Shown: positions 16,593-24,169 of the stretch, in pieces
Numbering within the stretch: position 1 is the stretch's first letter
Layout of the letters: each line of letters starts with the position of its first letter
Source: Atopococcus tabaci DSM 17538
Lineage (GTDB): Bacteria; Bacillota; Bacilli; Lactobacillales; Carnobacteriaceae_A
Reading direction: 5' to 3'
Assembly (NCBI RefSeq): GCF_000429585.1
Contig: NZ_AUCD01000002.1
Coordinates: forward strand, 28,392 to 92,391
DNA length: 64,000 nucleotides
Position numbers and translations under genes: made by a program
The notes under the pieces: model-generated
Seen by the model: the letters and a program-made list of their open reading frames with translations, nothing else
Told to the model about the DNA's origin: nothing
The model's database searches: none

Positions 16593-17783
16593 CTAGCGAG
16601 CCTCCCGTTTCTTCAACGCAGCCACGAGGCGTTCAAGCGCTTCTTCCAAGGCATCTGTCGGAAGAGCGATATTAATGCGTTCATACCCGCTGCCTTCTTT
16701 TCCGAAAATGTAGCCTTCATCGGTGAAAAACTCTGCTTCCATGTGGAGGAATTCTTCTAATTCCTCGTCCGTCATACCCAATTCTCTGAAATCCAACCAC
16801 TGCACATACGTTCCTTCAATTTTTGGCGCTTTGATTTTCGGGTATTCTTTCTTGAAAAATTCGTGGACCAATCGTTGGTTCCGGTCGAGCACGACCAGCA
16901 ATTCATCCAGCCAGGCTTCTGATTTGGTGTAGGCCAATTCACAGCCTTTATACCCCAGCGCCCCAATCATGTCGTTGCGCACTTCCTGCAGGGATTGGAC
17001 AAACGTTTCCCGCAGACCTTCATCTTGAATAAAAATGTTGGAGGTTGCCAATCCGGCCAGGTTAAAGGTTTTGGACGGTGCCGTGCAGGTGATTAACCGC
17101 TTGGACAACTCTTCGTTTACCGTTGCCAGAACGGTGTGCTCGTATCCCGGCATGATCAAGTCGTACCACACTTCATCGGACACGACATACAAGCCATGTT
17201 TCACGCAAATTTCTGCCAGCTTTTCCAATTCTTCTTCGGTCCACACTCTGCCGACCGGATTATGCGGGCTGCAGAAAATCAACAGTTTGTTTTCAGGTTC
17301 TGCCGCTGCCTGTTCGAACGCTTCAAAGTCAATGGTGTAATAGCCGTTGTCATTGAGCAGTGGCACGTTGACTTCTTCCCGCTTGTTGTCAGAGATGGCT
17401 TGACCAAACGGATAGTAGACCGGACGGAAAACGATGACACCGTCTCCCGGTTTCGTCAATGAGCGGATGACGCTGTAGATAGCGGTCACCACTCCGGGCG
17501 TGTGGACGAGCCAATCTTTTTCGACCTGCCAGCCGTGCCGCTTCTCCTGCCATTCCACCACCGCATCCAAAAAAGAGGCATATGGGATGGTGTAGCCCAG
17601 GACAGCCTCGTCCAAGTAAGCCTTCAACCCTTCCATGACTTCCGGAGGATTCTTAAACTCCATATCGGCCACCGACAACGGAATGACGTCATCCGAAACA
17701 TCCGGATTCCATCCATACATCTGTTCCCACTTAGCCGCCCCGGTGTTTTTGCGGTTGACACGTGTTTCAAAGTCGTAATTCAC
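16593..17783 (-). CDS. patB: PLP-dependent C-S beta-lyase, MalY/PatB type
   Basis: A 396-residue fold-type I PLP enzyme. The start WEQMYGWNPDVSDDVIPLSVADMEF, CSPHNPVGRVWTEEEL, VSDEVWYDL (PLP aspartate) and TCTAPSKTFNLAG (Schiff-base lysine near residue 237) are characteristic of the MalY/PatB group, which cleaves cystathionine and other cysteine thioethers to a thiol, ammonia and pyruvate through 2-aminoacrylate. Its upstream neighbour, 24 bp away, is ridA, whose product hydrolyses that intermediate. The assignment as an aminotransferase is less likely because of the MalY-specific N-terminus. Confidence 0.9.
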   Translation of the reverse strand: MNYDFETRVNRKNTGAAKWEQMYGWNPDVSDDVIPLSVADMEFKNPPEVMEGLKAYLDEAVLGYTIPYASFLDAVVEWQEKRHGWQVEKDWLVHTPGVVTAIYSVIRSLTKPGDGVIVFRPVYYPFGQAISDNKREEVNVPLLNDNGYYTIDFEAFEQAAAEPENKLLIFCSPHNPVGRVWTEEELEKLAEICVKHGLYVVSDEVWYDLIMPGYEHTVLATVNEELSKRLITCTAPSKTFNLAGLATSNIFIQDEGLRETFVQSLQEVRNDMIGALGYKGCELAYTKSEAWLDELLVVLDRNQRLVHEFFKKEYPKIKAPKIEGTYVQWLDFRELGMTDEELEEFLHMEAEFFTDEGYIFGKEGSGYERINIALPTDALEEALERLVAALKKREAR

Positions 17784-17807
17784 ACTGTTTCCTCCTGTTC
17801 GGTTGGT

Positions 17808-18194
17808 TTATTCAACGGCGACGGCTTCGATTTCCACCAATGCTCCTGCCGGCAGAGCTGCCACCTGGTATGCCGCGCGTGCGGGATACGGTTCGGCAAA
17901 AAAGGTGCTGTACACCTCGTTCATTCCTGCAAAATCATTTATGTCATTCAACAAAACCGTTGTTTTCACCACGTTTGACAAGTCCATTCCCGCTTCCTTC
18001 AAAATAAACTCGAGGTTTTTCAAGGATTGGGTGGTTTGTTCCCGGATGGTCTCCCCGGTGATCTTTCCTGCTTGTGCGTCAATCGGCAGCTGCCCCGAAA
18101 CATAAACGGTGCGCCCCGCTTTGACGGCCTGTGAATACGGGCCGATAGCCGCGGGCGCTTTTTCAGCGCGGATTTCTTTTTTGTCAGTCATCAT
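17808..18194 (-). CDS. ridA: RidA family reactive imine/enamine deaminase
   Basis: Hydrolyses 2-aminoacrylate and related enamines released by PLP enzymes, protecting other PLP enzymes. The 128-residue protein has the family signatures [27 protein letters not shown] and the C-terminal [24 protein letters not shown] with the substrate-binding arginine. The start at 18194 is chosen for its AAAGGA spacing; ATG 18191 is an equal alternative, and the longer upstream frame lacks a ribosome binding site. First gene of the ridA-patB-M20 operon. Confidence 0.93.
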   Translation of the reverse strand: MMTDKKEIRAEKAPAAIGPYSQAVKAGRTVYVSGQLPIDAQAGKITGETIREQTTQSLKNLEFILKEAGMDLSNVVKTTVLLNDINDFAGMNEVYSTFFAEPYPARAAYQVAALPAGALVEIEAVAVE

Positions 18195-18285
18195 GTAACA
18201 TCCTTTCTTTTGTTTTTCCTTTTCAGTATAGCGTATTCCCACAAGTTTTTCTTCCTTCACCCGGCACCCCTTCTGTTTGAGGCAT

Positions 18286-18325
18286 CAAAAAATCCGTCTG
18301 GCCTGACGGGCAGGCAAGACGGATA
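18286..18325 (-). terminator. terminator of MATE gene 2
   Basis: Long stem ATCCGTCTGGCCTG pairing with CAGGCAAGACGGAT (one mismatch), T6 on the minus strand, 8 bp past the stop codon. Confidence 0.85.
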
Positions 18326-18332
18326 AGAAAAT

Positions 18333-19718
18333 TTATTTTTTGATCGTGACAGGCATTTCCACATTCAACTCCTCAGGAAGCTGGCTGATGACGCGTTTAT
18401 GGAGCATCCGGATGAAGTACACACAGAGTGCGGTTGCGACCAGTTCGGCTGCCGGATACGACCACCAAACCGCCTGGATGTTCCCGGTGAGTGAGAAGAG
18501 ATACGCCAGAGGAACCAACACCACCAATTGACGGGTGACGGACACCGACAAACTCAACATCCCTTTTCCAAAAGCCTGGTAGATCGTGCTCGCCAGGATG
18601 TTGAAGCCGGCCAGGACAAAACAGAGGCTGATGGTTCGGATGGCCGGAACGCCGATGGCCATCATCTCAGACGACGCGTTGAACAAGGACAACAGCTGAA
18701 CCGGGAACACTTGGAAAATCACCAATCCCATCAGCATGACTCCCATCGCGTATATGATGGACAACTTCATTGCTTCCAGTATCCGCTGTTTCTTTTTGGC
18801 ACCGTAATTGTACGAAAGAATCGGAATGATCCCGTTCGTCAATCCGAAAACCGGCATAAACACGAAACTTTGCAGTTTGTAATAGACACCGAATACCGCT
18901 GTCGCCGTCGAACTGAATTGGATGAGAATCATGTTCAGGGAGAACGTCGTCACCGATGAAATGGACGTCATCACAATGGACGGGACCCCTACGGAATAGA
19001 TTTCCCGGATGATGGACTTTTGCGGGCGGAATCCGCGGAAATCCATCTGTAGGTCGGGGTTCTTTTTCGCATTGAGGTACATCGCCAGACCGGCAGCCAC
19101 ACCTTGTCCGATGACCGTAGCCCAGGCGGCACCGGCCACCCCCATCCGCGGCAGCCCAAACCATCCGAAAATCAAAATCGGGTCGAGGACAATATTGATG
19201 ACCGCGCCCAATCCTTGCGTCCACATTGAGTAAATTGTGCGTCCGGTCGACTGCAGCAGCCGTTCATACGTCACTTGGAAAAATTGACCGAGAGAAAAAG
19301 CCATGACAATGGACAAATAGCTGATGCCGCTGCGGACAATTTCCGGGTCACTGGTTTGAGCCAGAAAGAATGGACGAACAATTGTCAAGGACAATACGAG
19401 GAACAATATGTAGTGGACAACCGCCAGAAACACTCCATTGAGCGCTGTTTTATTGGCTTCAACAAATTTCTTTTCACCGAGATTACGGGAAAGCAGTGCA
19501 TTCATCCCCACTCCTGTACCGACCATGACGGCAATCATCAAATTCTGAATCGGAAAGGCAAGTGAAACAGCCGTCAGCGCTTCTTCACCCAGCTGGGCCA
19601 CAAACATACTGTCCACAATGTTATATAAAGACTGAATCACCATCGAAATCATCATCGGCAACGACATAGATAGGATGAGTTTGTTTATCGGGAGTGTTCC
19701 CATTTTGTTTTCGGTCAT
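18333..19718 (-). CDS. MATE-family multidrug/metabolite exporter (copy 2)
   Basis: A 461-residue, twelve-helix exporter and paralogue of the gene at 13758. Shared features include KMGTLPINKLILSMSLPMMISMV at the start, ALLSRNLGEKKF after helix 2-3 and NIVLDPILIFGWFG mid-protein. The start ATG at 19718 follows GGAAGGAGACGGG; the open frame upstream contains the promoter and is not translated. The leader holds a small intrinsic terminator between promoter and gene, so expression may be controlled by attenuation. Substrate unknown. Confidence 0.9.
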   Translation of the reverse strand: MTENKMGTLPINKLILSMSLPMMISMVIQSLYNIVDSMFVAQLGEEALTAVSLAFPIQNLMIAVMVGTGVGMNALLSRNLGEKKFVEANKTALNGVFLAVVHYILFLVLSLTIVRPFFLAQTSDPEIVRSGISYLSIVMAFSLGQFFQVTYERLLQSTGRTIYSMWTQGLGAVINIVLDPILIFGWFGLPRMGVAGAAWATVIGQGVAAGLAMYLNAKKNPDLQMDFRGFRPQKSIIREIYSVGVPSIVMTSISSVTTFSLNMILIQFSSTATAVFGVYYKLQSFVFMPVFGLTNGIIPILSYNYGAKKKQRILEAMKLSIIYAMGVMLMGLVIFQVFPVQLLSLFNASSEMMAIGVPAIRTISLCFVLAGFNILASTIYQAFGKGMLSLSVSVTRQLVVLVPLAYLFSLTGNIQAVWWSYPAAELVATALCVYFIRMLHKRVISQLPEELNVEMPVTIKK

Positions 19719-19757
19719 CGCTTTCCCGTCTCCTTCCATTCTTTTCATTTTAGATAC

Positions 19758-19780
19758 AAAAAAAGCACCGCAAGCGGTGT
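19758..19780 (-). terminator. leader terminator (candidate attenuator) before MATE gene 2
   Basis: On the minus strand CACCG-CUUG-CGGUG followed by U7, starting about 20 nt downstream of the predicted transcription start and about 40 nt before the start codon. It lies between a consensus promoter and its only gene, which is the arrangement of a transcription attenuator. Confidence 0.55.
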
Positions 19781-19806
19781 GTAACGGTTTACAACGCGTC
19801 CAGAAT

Positions 19807-19835
19807 ATTATAATCTTCTTTCCCCTGCCAGTCAA
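19807..19835 (-). promoter_or_regulatory. strong promoter of MATE gene 2
   Basis: On the minus strand TTGACT (19830-19835), exactly 17 bp, TATAAT (19807-19812). This is nearly a perfect sigma-A promoter; the predicted start is near 19800. Confidence 0.85.
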
Positions 19836-19848
19836 TCAGATTTTACAG

Positions 19849-19895
19849 CAAAAAACGCTCATACTCTCTTTTGAGGTGTCTGAGAGAGTATGAGC
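19849..19895 (-). terminator. terminator of the cupin gene
   Basis: Perfect 13-bp stem GCTCATACTCTCT/AGAGAGTATGAGC (19857-19895) with a T run on the minus strand, 11 bp past the cupin stop. Confidence 0.85.
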
Positions 19896-19905
19896 GGCGG
19901 TCGAT

Positions 19906-20343
19906 TCATTCTTTATCTGTGTCTTTCGGCAGCGGCTCTTCCAAAGCTTCTGCTTTTGTTTTATGAATCGTACCCGGATCATATTCTGGTCCTGAATAAA
20001 TGGTGTACAGGTCCAAAGGGGTATCTCCGGTATTGATGATATTATGCCATGTGTTCATCGGAATAAAAATGGCTGTGTCTTTCATCAAGGTCCGTTCAAA
20101 ACTGATTTCGTCTTTTTCCGCTCCCATCCGGCACAATCCCATACCTTCTTCAATCAAAATAAACTGATCCGCCTGCCGGTGCACTTCCAGCCCCGCTTCT
20201 TCATGTGGAGCGATGGACATCGCGATCAACTGCATGTTCTCTCCGGTCCAAATGGTGGTCCGGTAATGTTTGTTTTTTTCGATCATCGCGTTCAAATCAA
20301 CAACATATGGCTTCTTGTCGTATGTGTTATTTTCTTTCGCCAT
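19906..20343 (-). CDS. cupin-domain protein
   Basis: A 145-residue single-cupin protein. The barrel motifs are visible as GLEVHRQADQFILIEEGMGLC (cupin motif 1 with one His and Glu/Gln ligands) and IFIPMNTWHNIINTGDTPLDLYTIY (motif 2 with the last His). Small cupins of this kind bind a metal and act as isomerases, dioxygenases or sensors; the substrate cannot be told from sequence. The C-terminal EALEEPLPKDTDKE tail is charged. GGAGGAGAACC precedes the ATG. Monocistronic. Confidence 0.85.
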   Translation of the reverse strand: MAKENNTYDKKPYVVDLNAMIEKNKHYRTTIWTGENMQLIAMSIAPHEEAGLEVHRQADQFILIEEGMGLCRMGAEKDEISFERTLMKDTAIFIPMNTWHNIINTGDTPLDLYTIYSGPEYDPGTIHKTKAEALEEPLPKDTDKE

Positions 20344-20523
20344 GCGGTTCTCCTCCTTTGTCTGTCCGCTTTCTCCCGTTGCAGTGGACTGTTCCGATAA
20401 CTCCTACGTCTTCATTATACAAGAAAGCGGATTCAAAACCAATTATCTACGAGTGCTTTTTGTTAGGTTCCTCTTCTTTTTTTGTATAAGATGAGAACAA
20501 AGTTGCATTGGAGGTAGACATAA

Positions 20524-21068
20524 ATGTTGACGAATTTTTCTAACAGAGACGCGCGCTTTGCCAAGATTTATCATTGGATTGGCATTGCGTTTGTGTGTAT
20601 CGTTTCTGTTCCATTACATTTTCTGTATGAATGGTCGGGCGAACTCCCGGCTGCTGGCTTGTTCGCTCCCATCAATGAAAGTATCTGGGAGCACTTGAAA
20701 CTTGTCTTTTGGCCGTTGCTGTTGTGGTGGGGAATCGGGTATGTTCTTTTCAAAAACAGCAAAAATCTCTCCCGCTACAAATGGTTTACGGCAGCTGCGG
20801 TATCTGATTTTTGAGCATGGCCGTCATCGTCGCCTGGTACTATACATGGACAGGCGGGTTTCATATCGAGTCCCCGGTCATTGACATCGGCTCATTATTC
20901 ATTGCGGTACCGATCGGTCAGTTGGTGGCCATCCATGTTTACCGGGTTGTGGAACCACGAATGATCTATTTGATTTTAGCCGGCGCGTTCTTCGTGGTAT
21001 TTGCCGGTATGTTTTTCCTGTTCACATTTTTCGCTCCTGATTTCCCGATTTTTATCCCTCCAACTTAA
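20524..21068 (+). pseudogene. DUF6512 membrane protein, frameshifted
   Basis: Two adjacent frames together make one five- to six-helix membrane protein of about 181 residues. The first part holds the family hallmark FAPINESIWEHLKLVFWP; its frame stops at 20812. The second frame continues LSMAVIVAWYYTWTGGF to 21068. Adding one T to the T5 run at 20807-20811 joins them and makes the length a multiple of three. GGAGG precedes the ATG. Function unknown. The break may be a sequencing error. Confidence 0.72.
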
Positions 21069-21189
21069 GGAGAGGGACCGGTTTTCACAGAATGGTTATA
21101 GAAATTTTAACGTTTCTTTGATATACTCGCCTCTGGATTGTTAATTTGTTACAAACAGCATTTATTTTTTGACAAGTGAGGCTTCCCAT

Positions 21190-21867
21190 ATGAAAAAACT
21201 ATTTAGTTATTTGATTACCATTGTGGTGTCCATCGTTGCGGGTTTTTGGTTGGCAGAGACCCAGATTTTAGCGGGAACTTGGGCCGGCGATGCCCTTGTC
21301 TCGATTACACAAGCCATACCGGCCCCTGAATCGTGGCGTTCAAACTCCAACGGAACAGAAATCTACAATGCGGACGACATTTCTTCCATGTACACGCTCG
21401 ACGTGATGGACGAATCTCAAACCGCGGAAGACTCTTCTTCCGATCAGTCGGGAGAAGTGGATTATGAGTTGGTGGAACAACGGATTTTTGAGTTGTTAAA
21501 TGAACTGCGCGTGGAACAAGGTCTTCCCGAATTGACGTACAATGAACAACTGAAAAAAGCCGCCGATCAACGCGCGCGGGAAACAGAAGAATTGTTTTCC
21601 CATACCCGCCCGGACGGCAGTGAAGCCTTTACCGTTTTGAAAGAACCGGAATACGAGTACACGTACCGTCTGGCAGGAGAAAACTTGGGGATGGCGACGT
21701 ATGCGTTGGACGAAGAACAGATGGCGGAGTTGTTGTTCAACGGTTGGGTTGAAAGCGAAGGCCACTACAAAAACATGGTTCACGAAGGATTTGAAGAAGT
21801 GGGCATCGGCGTGCATTACGATGGTGAAATGTTGTATGCCACCCAATTGTTCGGCACTCCTTTATAA
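21190..21867 (+). CDS. CAP-domain secreted/anchored protein
   Basis: A 225-residue protein: an N-terminal membrane anchor or signal (residues 4-28, LFSYLITIVVSIVAGFWLAE), an acidic serine-rich linker (about 50-90), and a CAP (SCP/PR1) domain from about 93 to the end. CAP landmarks are LLNELRVEQGLPELTYNEQL, FSHTRPDGSEAF, GENLGMA and WVESEGHYKNMV, with both histidines and glutamates of the cavity. CAP proteins such as YkwD are extracellular, with roles poorly defined. The ATG at 21190 is preferred over an upstream TTG because GTGAGG sits 8 bp before it. Confidence 0.88.
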   Translation: MKKLFSYLITIVVSIVAGFWLAETQILAGTWAGDALVSITQAIPAPESWRSNSNGTEIYNADDISSMYTLDVMDESQTAEDSSSDQSGEVDYELVEQRIFELLNELRVEQGLPELTYNEQLKKAADQRARETEELFSHTRPDGSEAFTVLKEPEYEYTYRLAGENLGMATYALDEEQMAELLFNGWVESEGHYKNMVHEGFEEVGIGVHYDGEMLYATQLFGTPL

Positions 21868-21870
21868 AGA

Positions 21871-21906
21871 AAAAAGGCACTGGAATGAAATCCAGCTGCC
21901 TTTTTT
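21871..21906 (+). terminator. terminator of the CAP gene
   Basis: AAAGGCACTGGA pairing with TCCAGCTGCCTTT (small internal mismatch), followed by T6. Confidence 0.8.
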
Positions 21907-21935
21907 GACATCTTCGGATAAAAAGATGCGCTCTG

Positions 21936-22084
21936 CCACAAAGAATCGCTTTTTCAATTTTCTTTGTCGGTGATCCCGCTTCTCTTTGACAAAGAAAACT
22001 TTTTTGTTGCTTCTTTGTCAAAGAGGAGCTTTCTCCCCAACAAAGATATCCGGACCCTCCCATTCTTTGTCAATGAGAAGCTCC
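21936..22084. repeat. cluster of ACAAAGAA/TTCTTTGT stem-loops
   Basis: Three inverted repeats in tandem: ACAAAGAA (21938) with TTCTTTGT (21960); a perfect 15-bp pair CTCTTTGACAAAGAA (21982-21996) and complement (22011-22025) with a 14-nt loop; and a longer imperfect stem (GGAGCTTTCTC..ACAAAGA with TCTTTGT..GAGAAGCTCC, to 22084). The arms and loop size match the repeat at 4811-4856. Confidence 0.75.
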
Positions 22085-22092
22085 TTTCAAAT

Positions 22093-22127
22093 AAAAAGCG
22101 GCGCCTCGAAGCGAGGCACCGCTTTTC
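22093..22127 (-). terminator. terminator of the interrupted MFS gene
   Basis: AAAGCGGCGCCTC pairing with GAGGCACCGCTTT, T run on the minus strand, just past the stop codon at 22129. Confidence 0.8.
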
Positions 22128-22336
22128 TTTATTTTGTAGAATAAGCTGTTTTGTTTGGCATGTATTTTTGTGCATTTTTGTTGGCGAACACCCAAGAAAA
22201 TCCCAACAAGAGAGACGCCACGGTCAACACCATCCAAGAGACAGTGTAGGTTCCTGTGAGGTCAGCGATGGAAGCCGCCACCAGCGATCCCAACGTCATG
22301 CCCAATTGCAGACCGCCTTGAATGTATCCGTACGCT

Positions 22337-22501
22337 TTCGGATAATTTTCTGTGGAATGAACTACACACCGAATGAATTCGGTGGTTTCTAGGAACAACA
22401 TTGCGACAGGACGTTATCCATCCCAAAAGGGCGGGTAACCGCCAGGTCGTCTTACGTGTCTATGTTACTAAGGCTCGTCCCAAGCCAATTGTTTTGTAGG
22501 A
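22337..22501 (-). ncRNA. predicted omega RNA (guide RNA of TnpB)
   Basis: In IS200/IS605 elements the region after tnpB through the right end is transcribed as the TnpB guide scaffold, with the guide read from the flanking DNA. Here the scaffold would run from 22501 to the element end at 22357, including the right-end hairpin CACCGAAT/ATTCGGTG (22367-22384). The guide would be the first 16-20 nt of MFS sequence, beginning TCCACAGAAAATTATC (22356 downward). Boundaries are inferred. Confidence 0.5.
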
Positions 22502-23635
22502 CTAACCCACTTGAATTAATGCTTTATTTAGAATATTTCGCCCTGCATTAATATCACGGTCATGCTTTGTTTTACAGTTCGGACAAACCCATTGGCGAAC
22601 ACTTAGGTCATTTTTAGGACCGGTGCGTTTTTGACAGTTCGAGCAGTCCTGACTCGTGTATTTCGGGTCTACCTTGACAAACGTTTTTCCATACCAATCG
22701 GATTTGTATTCAAACATCGTTCGAAGTTCATACCAAGACTGATTGGCTATCGCATGGTTGTTTAACTTACTGTTCTTTTTATTAAGCATTCCTTTGATGC
22801 GTAAATCTTCAACCGCGATGAAATCATACTCTATGACGATTTTCTTTGTCGCTTTATGGAGATAATCTTGTCGACAGTTGCGTATCTTTTCGTGGTATTT
22901 AGCAACCATTCGTTTAGATTTTTGGTAGTTCTTCGCTTCTTCTAATGGAGTCCCTTTTTCTTTCGCCAAACGCAGACGTCTAGATGCTTTTCGTTGCCAT
23001 TGTTTTAACTTTCTTTCATATTTCTTGTAAGTACGCGTTTCGACACGAGTTCCGTCTGAACCAATCATTAAGTCCGATTGCCCCATATCTAGTCCTATTT
23101 GCTTACCTATCTTATCTAATACTTGGCTTTCGCTTTCAACTAAGACAGATGCTTTGTAATAACCAGAAGGGGTACGGGTGATTGTTACTTGCTTTATTTT
23201 ATCGAACGAAACATTATCGGACCATCGAGCTTTCATCCAACCAATCTTCGGAAGTTTGATGGCGTTCTTTTTCAACTCGATATTCTTATTGTTTTTGACT
23301 GTAAAAGATGGTGTTGCCTTTTTCTTCGATTTGAAACGTGGATGTCTGCGTGCTTTTTTGAAAAACTCAACAAAAGAACCATGAAGCGTTTCGCATACGA
23401 ACTGTAGACTGGTCGATTCGCTTTTTTTAAGAAACTCATATTCTTTTTTCATTGTTGGGAGAAGTGAACTTAAGTCATATTTTCCCAAAGCCGGCAGATT
23501 CGGATTGTTCTGGTAGCGTGTGTTCCACATGTTCAACATTTGGTTCCAGACAAAACGGGCATTGCCGATATTTTGTTCGAGGAATTGAATCTGTTCCTGA
23601 TTCGGATATATCTTTATTTTAATTCCTTTTAACAT
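22502..23635 (-). CDS. tnpB: TnpB, RNA-guided nuclease of IS605-type element
   Basis: A 377-residue TnpB, ancestor type of Cas12. The N-terminal helical and wedge part begins MLKGIKIKIYPNQEQIQFLEQ. The RuvC motifs are present: GLDMGQSDLMI (Asp, about residue 194), FIAVEDLRIKGM (Glu, about 281) and HDRDINAGRNIL (Asp, about 360). A zinc finger CSNCQKRTG ... CPNCK lies between the last two. All catalytic residues are retained, so it should be active. It is transcribed in the same direction as the interrupted MFS gene and divergently from tnpA. Confidence 0.95.
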   Translation of the reverse strand: MLKGIKIKIYPNQEQIQFLEQNIGNARFVWNQMLNMWNTRYQNNPNLPALGKYDLSSLLPTMKKEYEFLKKSESTSLQFVCETLHGSFVEFFKKARRHPRFKSKKKATPSFTVKNNKNIELKKNAIKLPKIGWMKARWSDNVSFDKIKQVTITRTPSGYYKASVLVESESQVLDKIGKQIGLDMGQSDLMIGSDGTRVETRTYKKYERKLKQWQRKASRRLRLAKEKGTPLEEAKNYQKSKRMVAKYHEKIRNCRQDYLHKATKKIVIEYDFIAVEDLRIKGMLNKKNSKLNNHAIANQSWYELRTMFEYKSDWYGKTFVKVDPKYTSQDCSNCQKRTGPKNDLSVRQWVCPNCKTKHDRDINAGRNILNKALIQVG

Positions 23636-23731
23636 TGTCTTTTCACCTCCCTTGTCTAGTTATATATTAACATACATGGTTTGATTAAACAAACAAACAA
23701 TGCTAGTATATAAGTAATAGGAGGTACTTAT

Positions 23732-24169
23732 ATGGTGGTTAAAACACAGACAAATGTTTATGAAACGCATTATCATTTTGTGTTTGTAACGAAATACAGA
23801 AAAGAAATTTTTACAACCGATGAAAAAAGACAACACATGATTTCAATCATGAAAGAAATATCAAAAAATCATGATTTTGAAATTGAACAAATAGAAGTGG
23901 TCGAGGACCATGTACATTTAATGGTTACATTCAAGCCGAAATATTCAATCACAGAAATTGTAAAAAAACTAAAGGGTAGTTCTGCTAGGAAGTGGTTTTT
24001 GGATTATCCGGAAACAAAAAAAGAGTTATGGGGAGGTCATTTATGGACAAACTCTTATTACGCTGGAACTCTTGGGAACGTGTCAAAGAATCATGTTAAA
24101 AAATATATTGAAAATCAATTAACGGAATATAACGATGGGCGTCCGAGACGTGATTCATCCTACGATTGA
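23732..24169 (+). CDS. tnpA: TnpA, Y1 HUH single-strand transposase
   Basis: A 145-residue Y1 transposase that cuts and joins the single-stranded element ends. The HUH motif is HVH in VVEDHVHLMV (about residues 63-72). The catalytic tyrosine lies in HVKKYIENQL (about residue 129). Typical start THYHFVFVTKYRKEIF. TAGGAGGTAC precedes the ATG. The stop codon lies inside the left-end hairpin. Full length for the family. Confidence 0.95.
   Translation: MVVKTQTNVYETHYHFVFVTKYRKEIFTTDEKRQHMISIMKEISKNHDFEIEQIEVVEDHVHLMVTFKPKYSITEIVKKLKGSSARKWFLDYPETKKELWGGHLWTNSYYAGTLGNVSKNHVKKYIENQLTEYNDGRPRRDSSYD

Noticed and set aside
21936..22084. Possible CRISPR array
   Set aside because: The repeated units are inverted pairs with variable spacing, not direct repeats with uniform spacers, and no cas genes are present.
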